Shown: positions 48,192 to 59,079 of the stretch, piece after piece
How positions within the stretch are numbered: position 1 is the stretch's first letter
Layout: the number at the start of each line of letters is the position of its first letter
NCBI RefSeq assembly: GCF_947179165.1
Contig: NC_077240.1
Span: forward strand, 30,800,001-30,864,000
Length of the DNA: 64,000 bases
DNA from: Solanum dulcamara
Lineage: Eukaryota; Streptophyta; Magnoliopsida; Solanales; Solanaceae
Direction of reading: 5' to 3'
Notes under the pieces: generated by a model
Told to the model about the DNA's origin: nothing
Seen by the model: the letters and a program-made list of their open reading frames with translations, nothing else
The model's database searches: none
Position numbers and translations under genes: made by a program

Positions 48192-51065
48192 GTATTATCA
48201 ATACTCATCCAATTTTATATTCCTCCTTATCGCATGGCTCTGACAGAGTTGAGAGAACTCTAAACTTAGCTCAGAAACTAATTGATAAGGGTTTTAGCCA
48301 CCCTAGTGCATCTTTTTGGGGTGATCCGGTGTTGGTTGTAAAGAAAAATGATGGTAGCATGAGAATGTGTATAGATTATAGACAGTTGAATAAGGTTACC
48401 ATCTGGAATAACTATCCCTTGCCTCATATAAACTATTTATTTAACCAGTTGCAAGGTACTTCAGTTTTCTCTAAGATTGATGCAAGGTCAGTCTATCATC
48501 AGCAAAATATTAGGCCTGAGGATGTACCTAACACGACATTTAAAATTCGGTATGAGCATTATGAGTTTTTGGTAATGTTTTTTTGGTTGTCTATTGCGTC
48601 TGGAACTTTTATGCATTTAATGAATGAAGAATTCAAGCCATTCTTGGATTTCATCATGATTATGTTTATTGATGATATCCTGATCTACGCAAGAGTAAGG
48701 AGGACTATGTAGATCATCTTTGTGTTTTTGGATATCCTGAAGAAATAGAAATTGTATGCTAAATTTTCTAAGTGTAAATTCTAGTTGTTTTCAGTTTCTT
48801 CTTAGGGCATGTGGTTTCATAGGAAGTGGTGATAGTAGACCCTCAAAAGATTGAGGAAGTTAAGAATTGGGTCCGACCTAGTTTTGTGATTGAGATTAGA
48901 AGTTTTGTGGGGCTTACCAACTGCTATCACCGGTTTGTTAAGAAATTTTGTTTCTATTGCTACGCACCTTACAAGGTTGACTCAGAAGGAGGTACCTTTT
49001 GAGTGTTTTGATAAGTGTGAAGAGATTTTTCAAAAGCTCAACACTTTTCTGACTACAATGCCTATCTTGACATTACCGATTAAACATAAGAATTTTATTA
49101 TTTATTCTGATACTTCACATTCAAGATTGGGCGTTGAGTTGATACGGGATAAGAATAACAGTGCCTATGGTTCAAAGTAGTTGAAAATTCATGAGAGGAA
49201 CTATCCAACACATTATTTGAAGTTGGCAGTGGTGGTATTTTCTCTCAAAATCTGGTGGCACTATCTCTATGGTGTCAAGTGTTAGATATTCACTGACCAT
49301 CATAGTCTAGGGTGTATATTCACTCAAAAAGACTTGAATCTGAAGCAGAGAAGGTGGATGAAGTTGCTCAAGGATAATGATGTCACCATTTAATACCATC
49401 CAGATAAGGTTAATGTAGTTTCATATGCATTAACCTGGAAAATAGTTATCATGGGCAATGTGGCTTTCTTGGGGGTGTCTAAGCAACCCTTGGCTAGAGA
49501 TATTCAGGATTTGGAGTTTAAGTTCATGCAGTTAGGAATATCATCGAAGAGTGAGATATTAGCCAATTTTGAGGTTATACCCATTTTATTGAGGAAATCA
49601 AAGCTGCTCAGAATTAAGATGGTGTTTGGTGAGGCTCAGTATGTCACTCTTGATGTAGGCGCTATGCTCAGTGTTAGAGAAAGGATTTGTGTTCTCCAAA
49701 TTGATAATTTGATCCAAAATTTGTAGGTAGAGTCTCATGGTTCACGATATTCGATTCATCTGGGTGTAACCAAGATGTATTGGAATTTAAAGTAGATTTA
49801 TTGGTGGCCGGGTATGAATAAAGATATAGAAAAGTATAGTATGAAGAAAGATATAGAAAAGTATAGTATGAAGAAAGACAGAGAAAAGTATATGTCTAAG
49901 TGTTATAATTGTCAATATGTAAATTATGAACATTAAAATCATGCAAGTTTGCGTCAAAGAATTCCCATTCTGAAATGGAAATGGAAAAGGAAAGCCATGG
50001 ATTTTATGGTAAGTCTTTCTAAGACATTGGGGAAGTATGACTCAATTTGAGATATTATTGAGAGGTTAACTAAATCATCCCACTTCATTTAAGTCAAAGT
50101 GAATTACAATGCTCAACAATTGGCAAAGATATATGTCAAGGAGATAGTAAGGTTGCACAGGTGCCCCTTTCTATTATTTCAGACCGTGACACTCAATTTA
50201 CTTCTAAGTTTTGGGGTAAGTTTCAGGAGGAGTTGGGTACTCAATTCACTTCCAATACAACTTTTCATCCTTAGACTGATAGTCAGTCAGAGAGGACGAA
50301 ACAAGTGTTAGAGGACATGCCGAGAGTATTTGTGAATGAATTTAGAGTCCATTGGGATCAGTTATTACCATTATGTGAGTTATCTTACAATAATATCTAT
50401 CACTTTAGCATTGCTATGGCATCGTTTGAAGCACGTTATGGGAGGGGCATAGATCGCCCATATGGTGGTTTGAAGTGGGAGATATGAAACCATTGGGAGT
50501 TGATTTGGTAAAAGTGGCTCAAAAAAAGGTAAGAAGTATCCAGACCAAGTTTTTGACAATCCAAAGTAGAAAGAAGAAGTATACAGACTGCAAAGTAAGA
50601 TACATAAACATGACATTTCAAGTTGGTGACAAATTCTTGTTGAAGGTCTCACCTATGAAAGGAGTCACGAGGTTTGGCAAGAAGGGTAAGTTTAGCCCTC
50701 GTTACAATAGTCTCTTTGAGAATCTTAATTGTATGACGCTAGTGGCTTATAGATTAGCTTTGTCACCTAGTTTTTCTAGAGTCCATCCAGTATTTCATGT
50801 TTCTATGTTGAAAAGGTACAATGGGGGTGGAGACTATGTTATCAAGTGGAACTCGATACTATTGGAAGGATCTTAAGTATGAGGAGGAATCGGTTCCGAT
50901 TCTTTATTGTGATGTCTAAAAGTTGTGAATTAAAGAGATCAAATTAGTAAAAATATAATGGAACCATTTCTCGATTAAGAAAACTACTTGAAAAACCAAG
51001 AAGGACATGCAAGACAAGTATCCTCACTTGTTTAAGGATTCAGGTACTCCTTTTTTCTTGACATA
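48192..51065 (+). pseudogene. Decayed pol: RT, RNase H, integrase, chromodomain-like tail
   Basis: RT 48240-48830 ([13 protein letters not shown], then [12 protein letters not shown], so the FIDD site is kept), RNase H 48990-49440, spacer 49450-49730, integrase zinc-finger region 49740-49930 with a tandem triplication, integrase core 49940-50470, tail 50480-51060 (FHVSMLKRYNGGGDY). At least ten stops and some frameshifts split it. It leads through the ATCACTCGAGGA motif to the LTR at 51120. Same family as the deleted copy at 38474-39051. Confidence 0.85.
49820..49893 (+). repeat. 27-bp in-frame tandem triplication in the integrase zinc-finger region
   Basis: AAAGATATAGAAAAGTATAG starts at 49820 and 49847, with a partial variant at 49874. 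It adds 18 residues (repeated KDIEKYSMK) between the WWPGM motif and the Cys pair of the HHCC zinc finger. Confidence 0.93.
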
Positions 51066-51119
51066 ACCCAATTTCTTATTGATCACTCGAGGAAGAGTGA
51101 TGGATAAATTGGTATATAT

Positions 51120-52795
51120 TGTAGCGATCTATTTTGGTCATTATGGAAAAATCAATGGTGAAAGAATTTGGCCCAGAAAAACTTTTGTGTGGTAATTTAC
51201 AAATTTCAGACTAGGCCAATCTTAGATAAAATCTGAGTGAAGTGAGGTCTAGGGAATTCCAAGAATGTATTGGAGTTAATTTCTAAGCTTTAGTTTTATT
51301 TTATGATAGTTAAGGCATTAAGGAGTCCGTAGGACTTTTCGTAAGTGAATTTGGGTGAATAGAACTCCCGATATTGAACTTGACGTGAAAGGGTTATTTT
51401 GGAATGTCAAGATTTGAGGTTGTGTTTTGAAACGCGGGTTTAGGGGAGAATTTCTGAGTTTCTATCTCCGTAAAAGCCGCTATGTATGGAGTAATCCAAC
51501 TATGGTGTGGCCTCTATAGCGGGACAGTCACAAAATTAATAGGAAAAAGTTTTAAAATCATTTTTATTTCTGCAATTTTGTTCTTGGGAGAGCAGGAGGC
51601 GACTTAGGGCTATTTTTCTTTAGTTTTCCACCATCACTCGCGCTAAAGGTAAGTTAATTACTCCTCTAACTTTTATATTAATTTTTAGACCATGGGGATT
51701 ATTTTAGGAGAAGGCTTTTGATCATTAATGATGCAAAAAACTCTAGTTGGGTGGTATGATCATGAAATTGGCTAAGGATTAGGATGTAGGTATAATCCAG
51801 GTATTATTAGTCTATTATTTATTAATTATTGTATTCTATAATTATTTTAGACCAATAACAACTCAAGACACTTCAAAAAGGGAAAACTCAAGTTTTTTAG
51901 AGTGTTAATGCTTGATTTGAGGTAGGTGATGGTTGTTATTTTCCCATATATTGTATATGTTATTGTTAAATAATTCATTAGTATTACATGCATGATATGT
52001 GTTTAGGGAAAATGAATGAATATGAGTTGAAATGGTAATTGTGATGATCGTTTTACTTGGTTGTACAAGAGTGATTGCTATTCATTATGGTTGTGATTGT
52101 GACACGTAATTTTATGAGATGGGGTACCATGCTGGTACATTAATAGTTTGGGTGTGAGTTTTATGAGAGAACCTAATAGATTGTTATATTGTTATTATCT
52201 TGTTTATTGTTTGAACTGATTCAAGTTGAGGACTGGGAGTTCGGGTGTTGCTATATTTGTGATGAAATTGTATATCATCTATTTTTATTATGATTGTTTG
52301 TTCATATTTCATATACCTAAAATTAGTCGCGTGATCCAATTAGTAAACTATGTTTGTGTACTAATTCTGCACTTGCTCTATTTTTGTTGAGTATAAGGTA
52401 TATTTCAACGGTTGTTGAAAGACCTTAACTGTGAGACTACATCTAGTTGAATTCAAGGGTGAGCCATTTGTTCAAGCTGTCATGAATTCTTCTTAGTTCT
52501 TTGTCCATTTTTCGAACACATACATTCATAAATTTAATTTATTATTTTTAGATGGGGTTGTATCCCCTCATTTCAAGACTTCGATAGAGTTTTGTTACAA
52601 TAATTTTTAGATTCTAGGGAGTTATTTCCGTCATAATTATTTTAAATTTGGATTGAGTCTATAGGAACTCAACATTTTAATTATTTTTACTTGTCTAAAT
52701 GCATGCTTGGGGTGCTTTGTTTTTTTTAGTTGGGTTAGAAAATGATTCTCCCACTAGTGGAGTAGTGTGGGTGCCACTAATGATAGATTGTGATA
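51120..52795 (+). repeat. 3' LTR of the gypsy locus
   Basis: Starts TGTAGCGATCT at 51120 and is uninterrupted, giving the intact target for the solo LTR insertion in its partner. Ends ...GATTGTGATA at 52795, followed by GATAC. Divergence from the partner LTR is clearly visible throughout, so the pair is not recent. Confidence 0.83.
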
Positions 52796-53318
52796 GATAC
52801 CTTCAAGTTTGAATTTTCTTAAAAAATAATTAGTTCTGTTATCAATAACTCAACAAAGTCTGCAAAATAGTATGATTTGTTTTTTTAAAAAATCACTGAG
52901 AAAAAAGGAAGTTGGTTGAAGAAGAAAAAAAAAGAAAATGGGGGAAGGACTCAGTTTGAACGTGCAGATGGGGGTGAGGGTGAGAGGTGAAGAGGAATAA
53001 AGAAACAAAGAAAATGGAAGGAGGGGGTCAGCTTGAATGTGGGGTGGGGTGGGAGGTGAAGTGGAATTTAAAGTGAATTCAAAATTAAGGTAAAAAAAAG
53101 TCAAAAAGTAAGAAAGAAAAAAAAAGATAAAAAAAAATTTAAATAAAAAAATATATATAGTTTAAATTAAATTAACATGTGTCACGTAATAATTGGTGCG
53201 TGATAACACCTTGTTAACATCTGGTTGAATCTGCACAAGTTTGCATAATCAAAAGTATAACAACAACTACCACAAAAAAAACTACCACAAGTTAATGAAG
53301 AGACTTATAGGGTCATAG
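52796..53318 (+). repeat. Flank copy 2 and continuing host-like sequence
   Basis: 52796-53003 matches 44508-44736 (GATAC, then the A/G-rich boxes, then AAAGAAAATG). Here the sequence continues past that point with a local duplication (GAAAATGGAAGGAGGGGGTC against GAAAATGGGGGAAGGACTC), then AT-rich DNA up to CATAG (53314-53318), the target copy of the next element. No gene seen. Confidence 0.65.
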
Positions 53319-53829
53319 TGTCACGGACTAAGACTTCAAACTAAGACCTCCGTGCGGCACTTGACAACTTACTCACAAATTTTTCACGGTCTTGCAAGCT
53401 CAAGTAAGCCTTTAAGACTAGATCGCTAAGGGAATGCTAGATTGTAAGAAAGACAAGAGAGCTTTTATGAAGAAGGTTTTGTATTACTTTGAAGAATGCT
53501 TGTTTTCTTGATGATTTGCTACAAATGAATACCCCTTCTATTTATACTACTCCTTAGGGACTTAAGTGTAAATAAAAATTACTACACAAGTCCTTCCATA
53601 TTTATAAACTAATCCCTCTTCTAGATTTCTCTATACAACTAGAATATTGTAAGGACTTTTCATATAAATTCATGGAATTCTAAAGTCTTCCAAGGAAATT
53701 CTCCACATGTCTCTAGAACCTTCCACTATGGACTAGCATTTTTCCTATGTAAGGCTTCCACATGGGCAACTTTATGACATGTGGAACTTACGTGGTGCTT
53801 ATGTGGCGTGATGATGTGGCGGATCATCA
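53319..53829 (-). repeat. 3' LTR (511 bp) of the TR-GAG-like element
   Basis: Starts (minus) TGATGATCCGCC next to a purine tract GTGGGGGAGAGTT, and ends at TGTCACGGAC on the plus strand. Confidence 0.93.
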
Positions 53830-53835
53830 AACTCT

Positions 53836-53974
53836 CCCCCACCTGATGTTGCGACGACCTCGGCGCACTGCTGCTACAAAAGCTCCCAGATTTTGTCTTT
53901 AAGCTGCCACAAGTCTTCATACCATTCCTATGTGGCCTCCTTTGAAAATTGTGTCTCCCCGTGGATGAGGAACA
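53836..53974 (-). pseudogene. Chromodomain-like C-terminal remnant next to the 3' LTR
   Basis: In another frame than the protease, the minus strand reads ETQFSKEAT, a TAG in place of Trp, then EWYEDLWQLKDKIWELL, and stops just before the purine tract. This resembles the end of a chromovirus chromodomain (EATWE.. motif). It implies that the element arose by loss of the RT-integrase part from a chromovirus. The motif is short, so the call is moderate. Confidence 0.6.
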
Positions 53975-54779
53975 TGGCAGTGGCCCGTTGTCCCGATTTT
54001 TTCCCGATTTAGTCAATACTGGCCTCCGTCCTTCTTGGCACCTTAGAGGCAAGTGTCTTAACTTCTTCGGCATCACACCCTTCTTCATGCAAGGTGGCAA
54101 TGCCTTTCCAACACCATTGTCTTCGCTCAAACTCACAATCGTGTTTATGAACGTCAGTACTCCCTCCTCTAGGCCCTTCTCAAGCTGCATGGCCAAAAGT
54201 TGGGTTGGTCCTTCTGTCTTCGGCATCTTGACTAGGGGCACCATATACGACCCGTCTTGATCCATAACCACGAGTTGTTGGAGGTAGGGGTCGATCACCA
54301 TATGGAATCGCTGGAAGAACTCCTGCCCAAGGATGATATCAAATATATCTAAGGGAGCAATGGTAAAGTTGGTCTTACCTCGCCACTTGCCCAATGTGAT
54401 GTCTACTCCTTGAGCGGTTCCACACGCAGGTGTCAAGGGTGCATTAACCGTCCTTAGGAGGGCGTCACTTGGACTATAACTTAGCCCCAACTTCATAGTT
54501 GTTGACTTAGTCATTATGTTGGCCTCTGCACCTGTGTCAACCAGTGCACGAGCGGGTCGTCCATTGATCATGATGTCTACATATTATGCGACATACTCCT
54601 TCGGCTTTCCTGATTGCTTTGCGATAGCTCCGCATAGTCCAATCAGGCCCAATTGCGTCGTGTATGAACCTTGCTCTTGACCTTGTACATCTTTCTCCTT
54701 CCATTCCCGTAGGATGGCACCAAGGTTGTTTAGTTTAGGACATCTGCATAGCCATGCAGCCCTCCGCATATGTAGCATC
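53975..54779 (-). pseudogene. Aspartic protease of the TR-GAG-like element
   Basis: After the knuckle, one stop near 54584 separates the linker (54778-54584) from the protease. The 54571-53975 part has the catalytic ALVDTGAEANIM motif at about 54540 and the C-terminal FDIILGQEFFQRF near 54330, both intact. This is a full retropepsin core, so proteolysis of its own gag is conceivable once the upstream breaks are ignored. Downstream it would normally lead to RT, but RT is missing. Confidence 0.85.
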
Positions 54780-55977
54780 CATTACCCTTCGCAGTCTGTA
54801 CCTTTCTATCGGCATCGCTTCGTCGTCTAGCCTTTTTACCATCAGACTTAAGGTTTTCATGGTTTTTGGGATGAGCTTGTTTCTCTTCACAACCTCCCCC
54901 ACATTGGTCATGACTACCTATTATCTCGTCTCTTCTTCCTCGGTCATGCTTATCATGCCTGAAGTCTGTCAAAGCTTCAGCTTGTGTGATGGCTTCATTA
55001 ATAGTCCTAACTTATCGGCGTTCCAACTCTGTCTTGGCCCAATTTTGTAGCCTATCCATGAAGTGGAATAATATGTCGTCATCCGTGAGGTTGGGAATCT
55101 GAAGCGTGAGAGTAGTGAACTCATTCACATAGGACCGTATGCTACCCGTTTGCTTCAATTCCTGAAACTTGCATTTGGCCTCATAGATGACATTGTTGGG
55201 GAAAAGGGCCTTCTTAAACTCATCCCAAAACTGCTCCCAGGTGTTGATTGTGCATAGACCCTTCTCGATCTCAGACTCCTTGCGCTTCCACCACAATATG
55301 TCCATCTTCGAGAGATATAACACAATTGTGTTGATCCTTGTCTCATCATTCTTCACTTTGTTACACTTGAATTAATTCTCCAAGTGCCAAAGGAAGTTCT
55401 CCACCTCTTGTGCATCACGGGCACCTTTGAACATAGGTAGCTTGGGAGCCTCAATCTTGGCCTCTTTCTCCGTGCTAGGCGTCACGCATCTCCCTGCTTC
55501 CACGTCTCCCTTGAGTGTTGCCATCTCGGCCTTCATGGTCTCTATCATGCGTAGCGCATCCATGAGCCAACACTTCAAGGAAGTTATCACCTTTTTCATC
55601 TCGTACTCGGCCTCCTTGCGCACATCCAACTCCTTCCAGATGTTGTCATTCTCCTCAAGGGTGAATTTCTCTAGAGACTTGAACTTGCCGTCGAACTTGT
55701 TCAAGCGCTTGCCCAATATCTCTACGGCTTGTCGGGCAGCATCCACCCTTATGATCTACTCTATGCCGGGTGTGACATCCACGGGCTCCTTACCTCACTC
55801 ATCGTCACTCACCTCAGTTGCCGAGGGTGAGTAGGATGTTAGAGCCTCGCTTGGTGTAGGCTCGAGCGGCACCTCCTCATTTCTCTTAAAGTTCTTCTTT
55901 CCCCTGCGGTGCTTCCTTCCAACATCTTGCTTGACGTTGGTGGCGGTAGTGGCGTTGATGTCTCCCTCACTTGCCAT
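54780..55977 (-). pseudogene. gag of the TR-GAG-like element, nearly intact
   Basis: Starts MASEGDINATTATNVKQD at 55977 with a basic, Lys-rich N-terminus; stops or breaks follow near 55795 and 55750. The next part (55746-55372) has a coiled-coil-like Lys/Glu-rich stretch and APKLPMFKGARDAQEVENFL, the usual start of a gag capsid core. After TAA 55372-55374 the core continues 55356-55012 (TINTWEQFWDEFKKALFP, FQELKQTGSIRSYVNEFTTL). A zinc knuckle (CYICGGLHGYA..C) lies near 54770-54740; its last Cys is reached only after a one-base deletion. Three or four simple breaks in all. Confidence 0.85.
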
Positions 55978-55995
55978 TTACCTTAGTAGAACCTC

Positions 55996-56007
55996 GCTCT
56001 GATACCA
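55996..56007 (-). other. Primer binding site, initiator-Met tRNA, perfect 12-mer
   Basis: Reads TGGTATCAGAGC on the minus strand, three bases after the 5' LTR. This is the best-preserved primer site in the window. Confidence 0.95.
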
Positions 56008-56010
56008 CAT

Positions 56011-56521
56011 TGTCATGGACTTAGACTTAAAACTAAGACCTCCGTGCGGTACTTGACAACTTACTCACAAATCTTTTACGGTCTTGCAAGCTCAAGTAAT
56101 CCTTTAAGACTAGATCGCTAAGGGAATGCTAGATTGTAAGAAATACAAGAGAGCTTTTATGAAGAAAGCTTTGTATTACTTGGAAGAATGCTTGATTTCT
56201 TGATGATTTACTACAAATGAATGCCCCCTCTATTTATACTACTCCTTAAGGGCTTAAGTATAAATAAAAATTACTACACAAGTCCTTCCATATTTACAAA
56301 CTAATCCCTCTTCTAGATTTTTCTACACAACTAGAAGATTCTAAGGACTTTCCATGCAAATCCATGGAATTCTAAAGTCTTCCAAGGAAATTCTCCACAT
56401 GTCTCTAGAACCTTCCACTATGGACTAGCATTTTTCCTATGTAAGGCTTCCACATGGGCAACTTTGTGACATGTGGCACTTACGTGGCGCTTATGTGGCA
56501 TGATGATACGGTGGGTCATCA
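56011..56521 (-). repeat. 5' LTR (511 bp) of the TR-GAG-like element
   Basis: Same length and order as the 3' LTR, differing at scattered sites. It lies three bases from the primer site. Confidence 0.93.
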
Positions 56522-56742
56522 CATATAGGGTGTTATAGTTTGGTTAGTATTGTTTTGCCTACGAGTACACTCCTTAACTGGTTCTTTATAATTCTTGTAA
56601 CGAAGAACATTCGAGAATCCAAACTATATGTTAGAATCATTGACACCATTAATTAATTTATTGGTACTATTTAAATTGCATTGGTAAAACCTAAATTACG
56701 TAGACCTATCAAAAAGGCTAAAAGAATATCCCCCACACTTCT
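56522..56742 (+). other. Inter-element sequence, partly duplicated from 8943
   Basis: The first part (CATATAGGGTGTTATAG) shows no gene. 56660-56742 repeats 8943-9030 (CTATTTAAATTGCA, CCTAAATTACGTAGAC, AGAATATCCCCCAC). It ends CTTCT (56738-56742), the candidate target copy of the last element. 9011-9025 provides the unoccupied equivalent site. Confidence 0.8.
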
Positions 56743-59065
56743 TGTCATGCCCCGGGAGGGTACCCTAGACGTGGTCGGCACTCGAAAGCTATTTCTGGCC
56801 TTCAAGCGAACCACCTGATCCAGTCACACTTTTATTCAATCACATTCTATCAGCGGAAGACTCTATTATGGGCTACTAACCATAATATAAGGCCAAAGGC
56901 CCAATAACTATCAAATCAATAATCAGCTTGAATAAAGCTAGTCAAAACAGACAATTCAACACTTCCACACTCTAGTCTATGAAGCCTCTATCAATAATCT
57001 AGGAGGTGCCCATGATAAGTCTATGGCTACCAACAATTAAAACAAAGGAACAAAACAAAGTTATAAAGATAATCTCGGTATCCTCCGGAAGCTAGGAGGA
57101 CTCACCAACTGACTGGAAGTAAGAGGATCTTCAACAGTGCGCCGGTTGATGATATCGAGTACCTGTCTCTGCATCATGAAATGATGCAGGCCAAATGGCG
57201 TCAGTACATGGAATGTACGAGTATGTAAACTGGCCGAATAAAACAATATCAGAAAGAATCAAACCAATTTGGAAACTCAACTCAGAAAGAAGAACAACTC
57301 AATCAAGTGTCCTAAGTCTAAACAAGAATATGGTTTAGACGGGACCAATCACATACCATTCAACTCAATCCGACTCAGAGTACTATCAAGACCTATATGG
57401 GAGTTTCTCTTATCCGACAACCATCACTTATAAGCCAGTGATAGTACAACAAACCGACGTTATTGCCGCGTCCGTTCATACTTTGCAAGGGCATGAACGA
57501 ATCAACCAATCATGAATCCAATCCAACCAAGTCCTATAATATCAGGACAATAAATTTGGGGAAGCATCCGTCTTTAACGGTTTAATCTCCTCCTACGTTT
57601 GGCAACGTTGTTATTGGATTCGAGTTATTACTTACTCTTACCCAATTCGGTGCTCGATACTCCTCCCAAGACTCAATGCTCATAAAACTCCATCCAATCA
57701 ACTCAATCAAATCATATCGATAAGTCTCATTTACAACTTCGTCAAATCATCAACTCTATCACAATCAAACCTCTCCCAATCATACTATCCGATCAATCCC
57801 AATCATATCTTTCAAGAGTAGATTAAATATGCATTTATAACAACATACAAACCTATCCAATCGTTCCTCTATTCATTTAACAAATATTTTGGGACTCATC
57901 ACAACTCCAAGGTTTAACTCAATATTTCAAGATAAGCAACATATTTAAGAAAATTAACATTTCTTTATCAAAATCAACATAGTTAAGAAATTAACAATAT
58001 ATGATCGACCTCTCATCTCAAACAACTCATACCAATATGTAGCATATAACTTTCTTGACTCCACAACATCAACATAATAGAAATTAGGGTAATAGATGAA
58101 AAGGACCTATATGGACCTAATTCTATCAATAAACTTCATTCTTATGAACAATCGATCTCAAAGAAGATGTAGGGCACATGGGTGGAATCAACCCATGCTT
58201 TGAATAGACTTACATACCTTAGTGAAGACTTTGAAGAAAACCTTGATGTTAGGTCTTCAATGGAAGGCTTGAATTCTTGAAGTTCTTGAAGCAATCCTTG
58301 TTGGCAATGGAGAAGAAGAAGAAGAAGAAGAGAGGGAAAATTTCTAGGGCTTTTAAAGAGAGAGAGAGAGACTGAAATAATGGTCCAAAACATTCAAGGC
58401 TGATGTATATATAATTTGGGAAAATATCCAAATTGCCCTTTCTCCAAAAATCTGGAAAACAGGCTAAAACGCTCCTAGTGCGATAGTGGCGCGTCGCGCC
58501 CATACAGCGCCAAGCCTATATTTTCTAGGTTCTGGAAAATAGGCTTAAAAACCCTGTACATCTCCTAGTTGCACGCTGCGCTAGGGACCAAACTACTGAG
58601 GCTTGTTCCTGGCGCGAAAGTGGCGCGTGGCGCCACTGCGGCGCCAAGCCCAGGTTTCCAGCAGTTGCCACCCAGGCCCGAAATTCCTGCAATACTAGTC
58701 CGTCTTAGGATAGTTATAACTTTTGACTCCGAACTCCAAAAAATACAATCTTGGCGGTGATGGAAAGAAGACTCGAAGACCTTTAATTTAATAGGTCATG
58801 GGACACCCAGATCATTCTATTTCAAAAGATATGGTTGATAGAAGTCGACCCCTTATACGAACTTATTCTAAAACTTAGCCAAGATAAATTCTTTGGGCTT
58901 AGCTTAGTTGTAGGGATCCTTTATGACCCCACATCACCTCTAATGCTATTCAATTCCTTGGGAACTCATACTACTCATGCATACACTTCACAATAGCCGA
59001 ATTTGATCCTACACATATACGAAGAAGGGTTCGAATCCTAGAGAAGAATTTTGGGGGGTGTTATA
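56743..59065 (-). repeat. 3' LTR (2323 bp) of the right-hand gypsy element
   Basis: Left end TGTCATGCCCCGGGAGGG; right end ...GGGGGGTGTTATA (minus start TATAACACCCCCC, TG decayed to TA). Contains GC-rich palindrome words GGCGCGTCGCGCC and GGCGCGTGGCGCC with relatives at 58470-58660, TATATATAA near 58405 (minus TATA candidate), a (GAA)n run near 58310-58332 and (GA)n near 58360. No coding sequence is credible, although small ORFs occur. Confidence 0.9.
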
Positions 59066-59079
59066 TTATCTCCCCCTTG

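Larger units (their letters stand above)
53319..56521 (-). mobile_element. Complete TR-GAG-like non-autonomous retrotransposon
   Basis: 3.2 kb on the minus strand. LTRs 53319-53829 and 56011-56521 are both 511 bp, start TGATGATCC or TGATGACCC and end ...CATGACA/CGTGACA (minus strand). Flanks are CATAG (53314-53318) and CATAT (56522-56526), a target duplication with one mismatch. The primer site is perfect. Between the LTRs only gag, protease and a short chromodomain-like tail are found; RT, RNase H and integrase are absent. This fits the class described as terminal-repeat retrotransposons with a gag domain (TR-GAG), which must borrow enzymes from an autonomous partner. The LTRs are very similar by eye, so it is among the younger insertions here. 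Confidence 0.9.

Noticed and set aside
54754..55834. Plus-strand ORFs opposite the TR-GAG-like gag
   Set aside because: They are antisense shadows of the gag/protease coding region.
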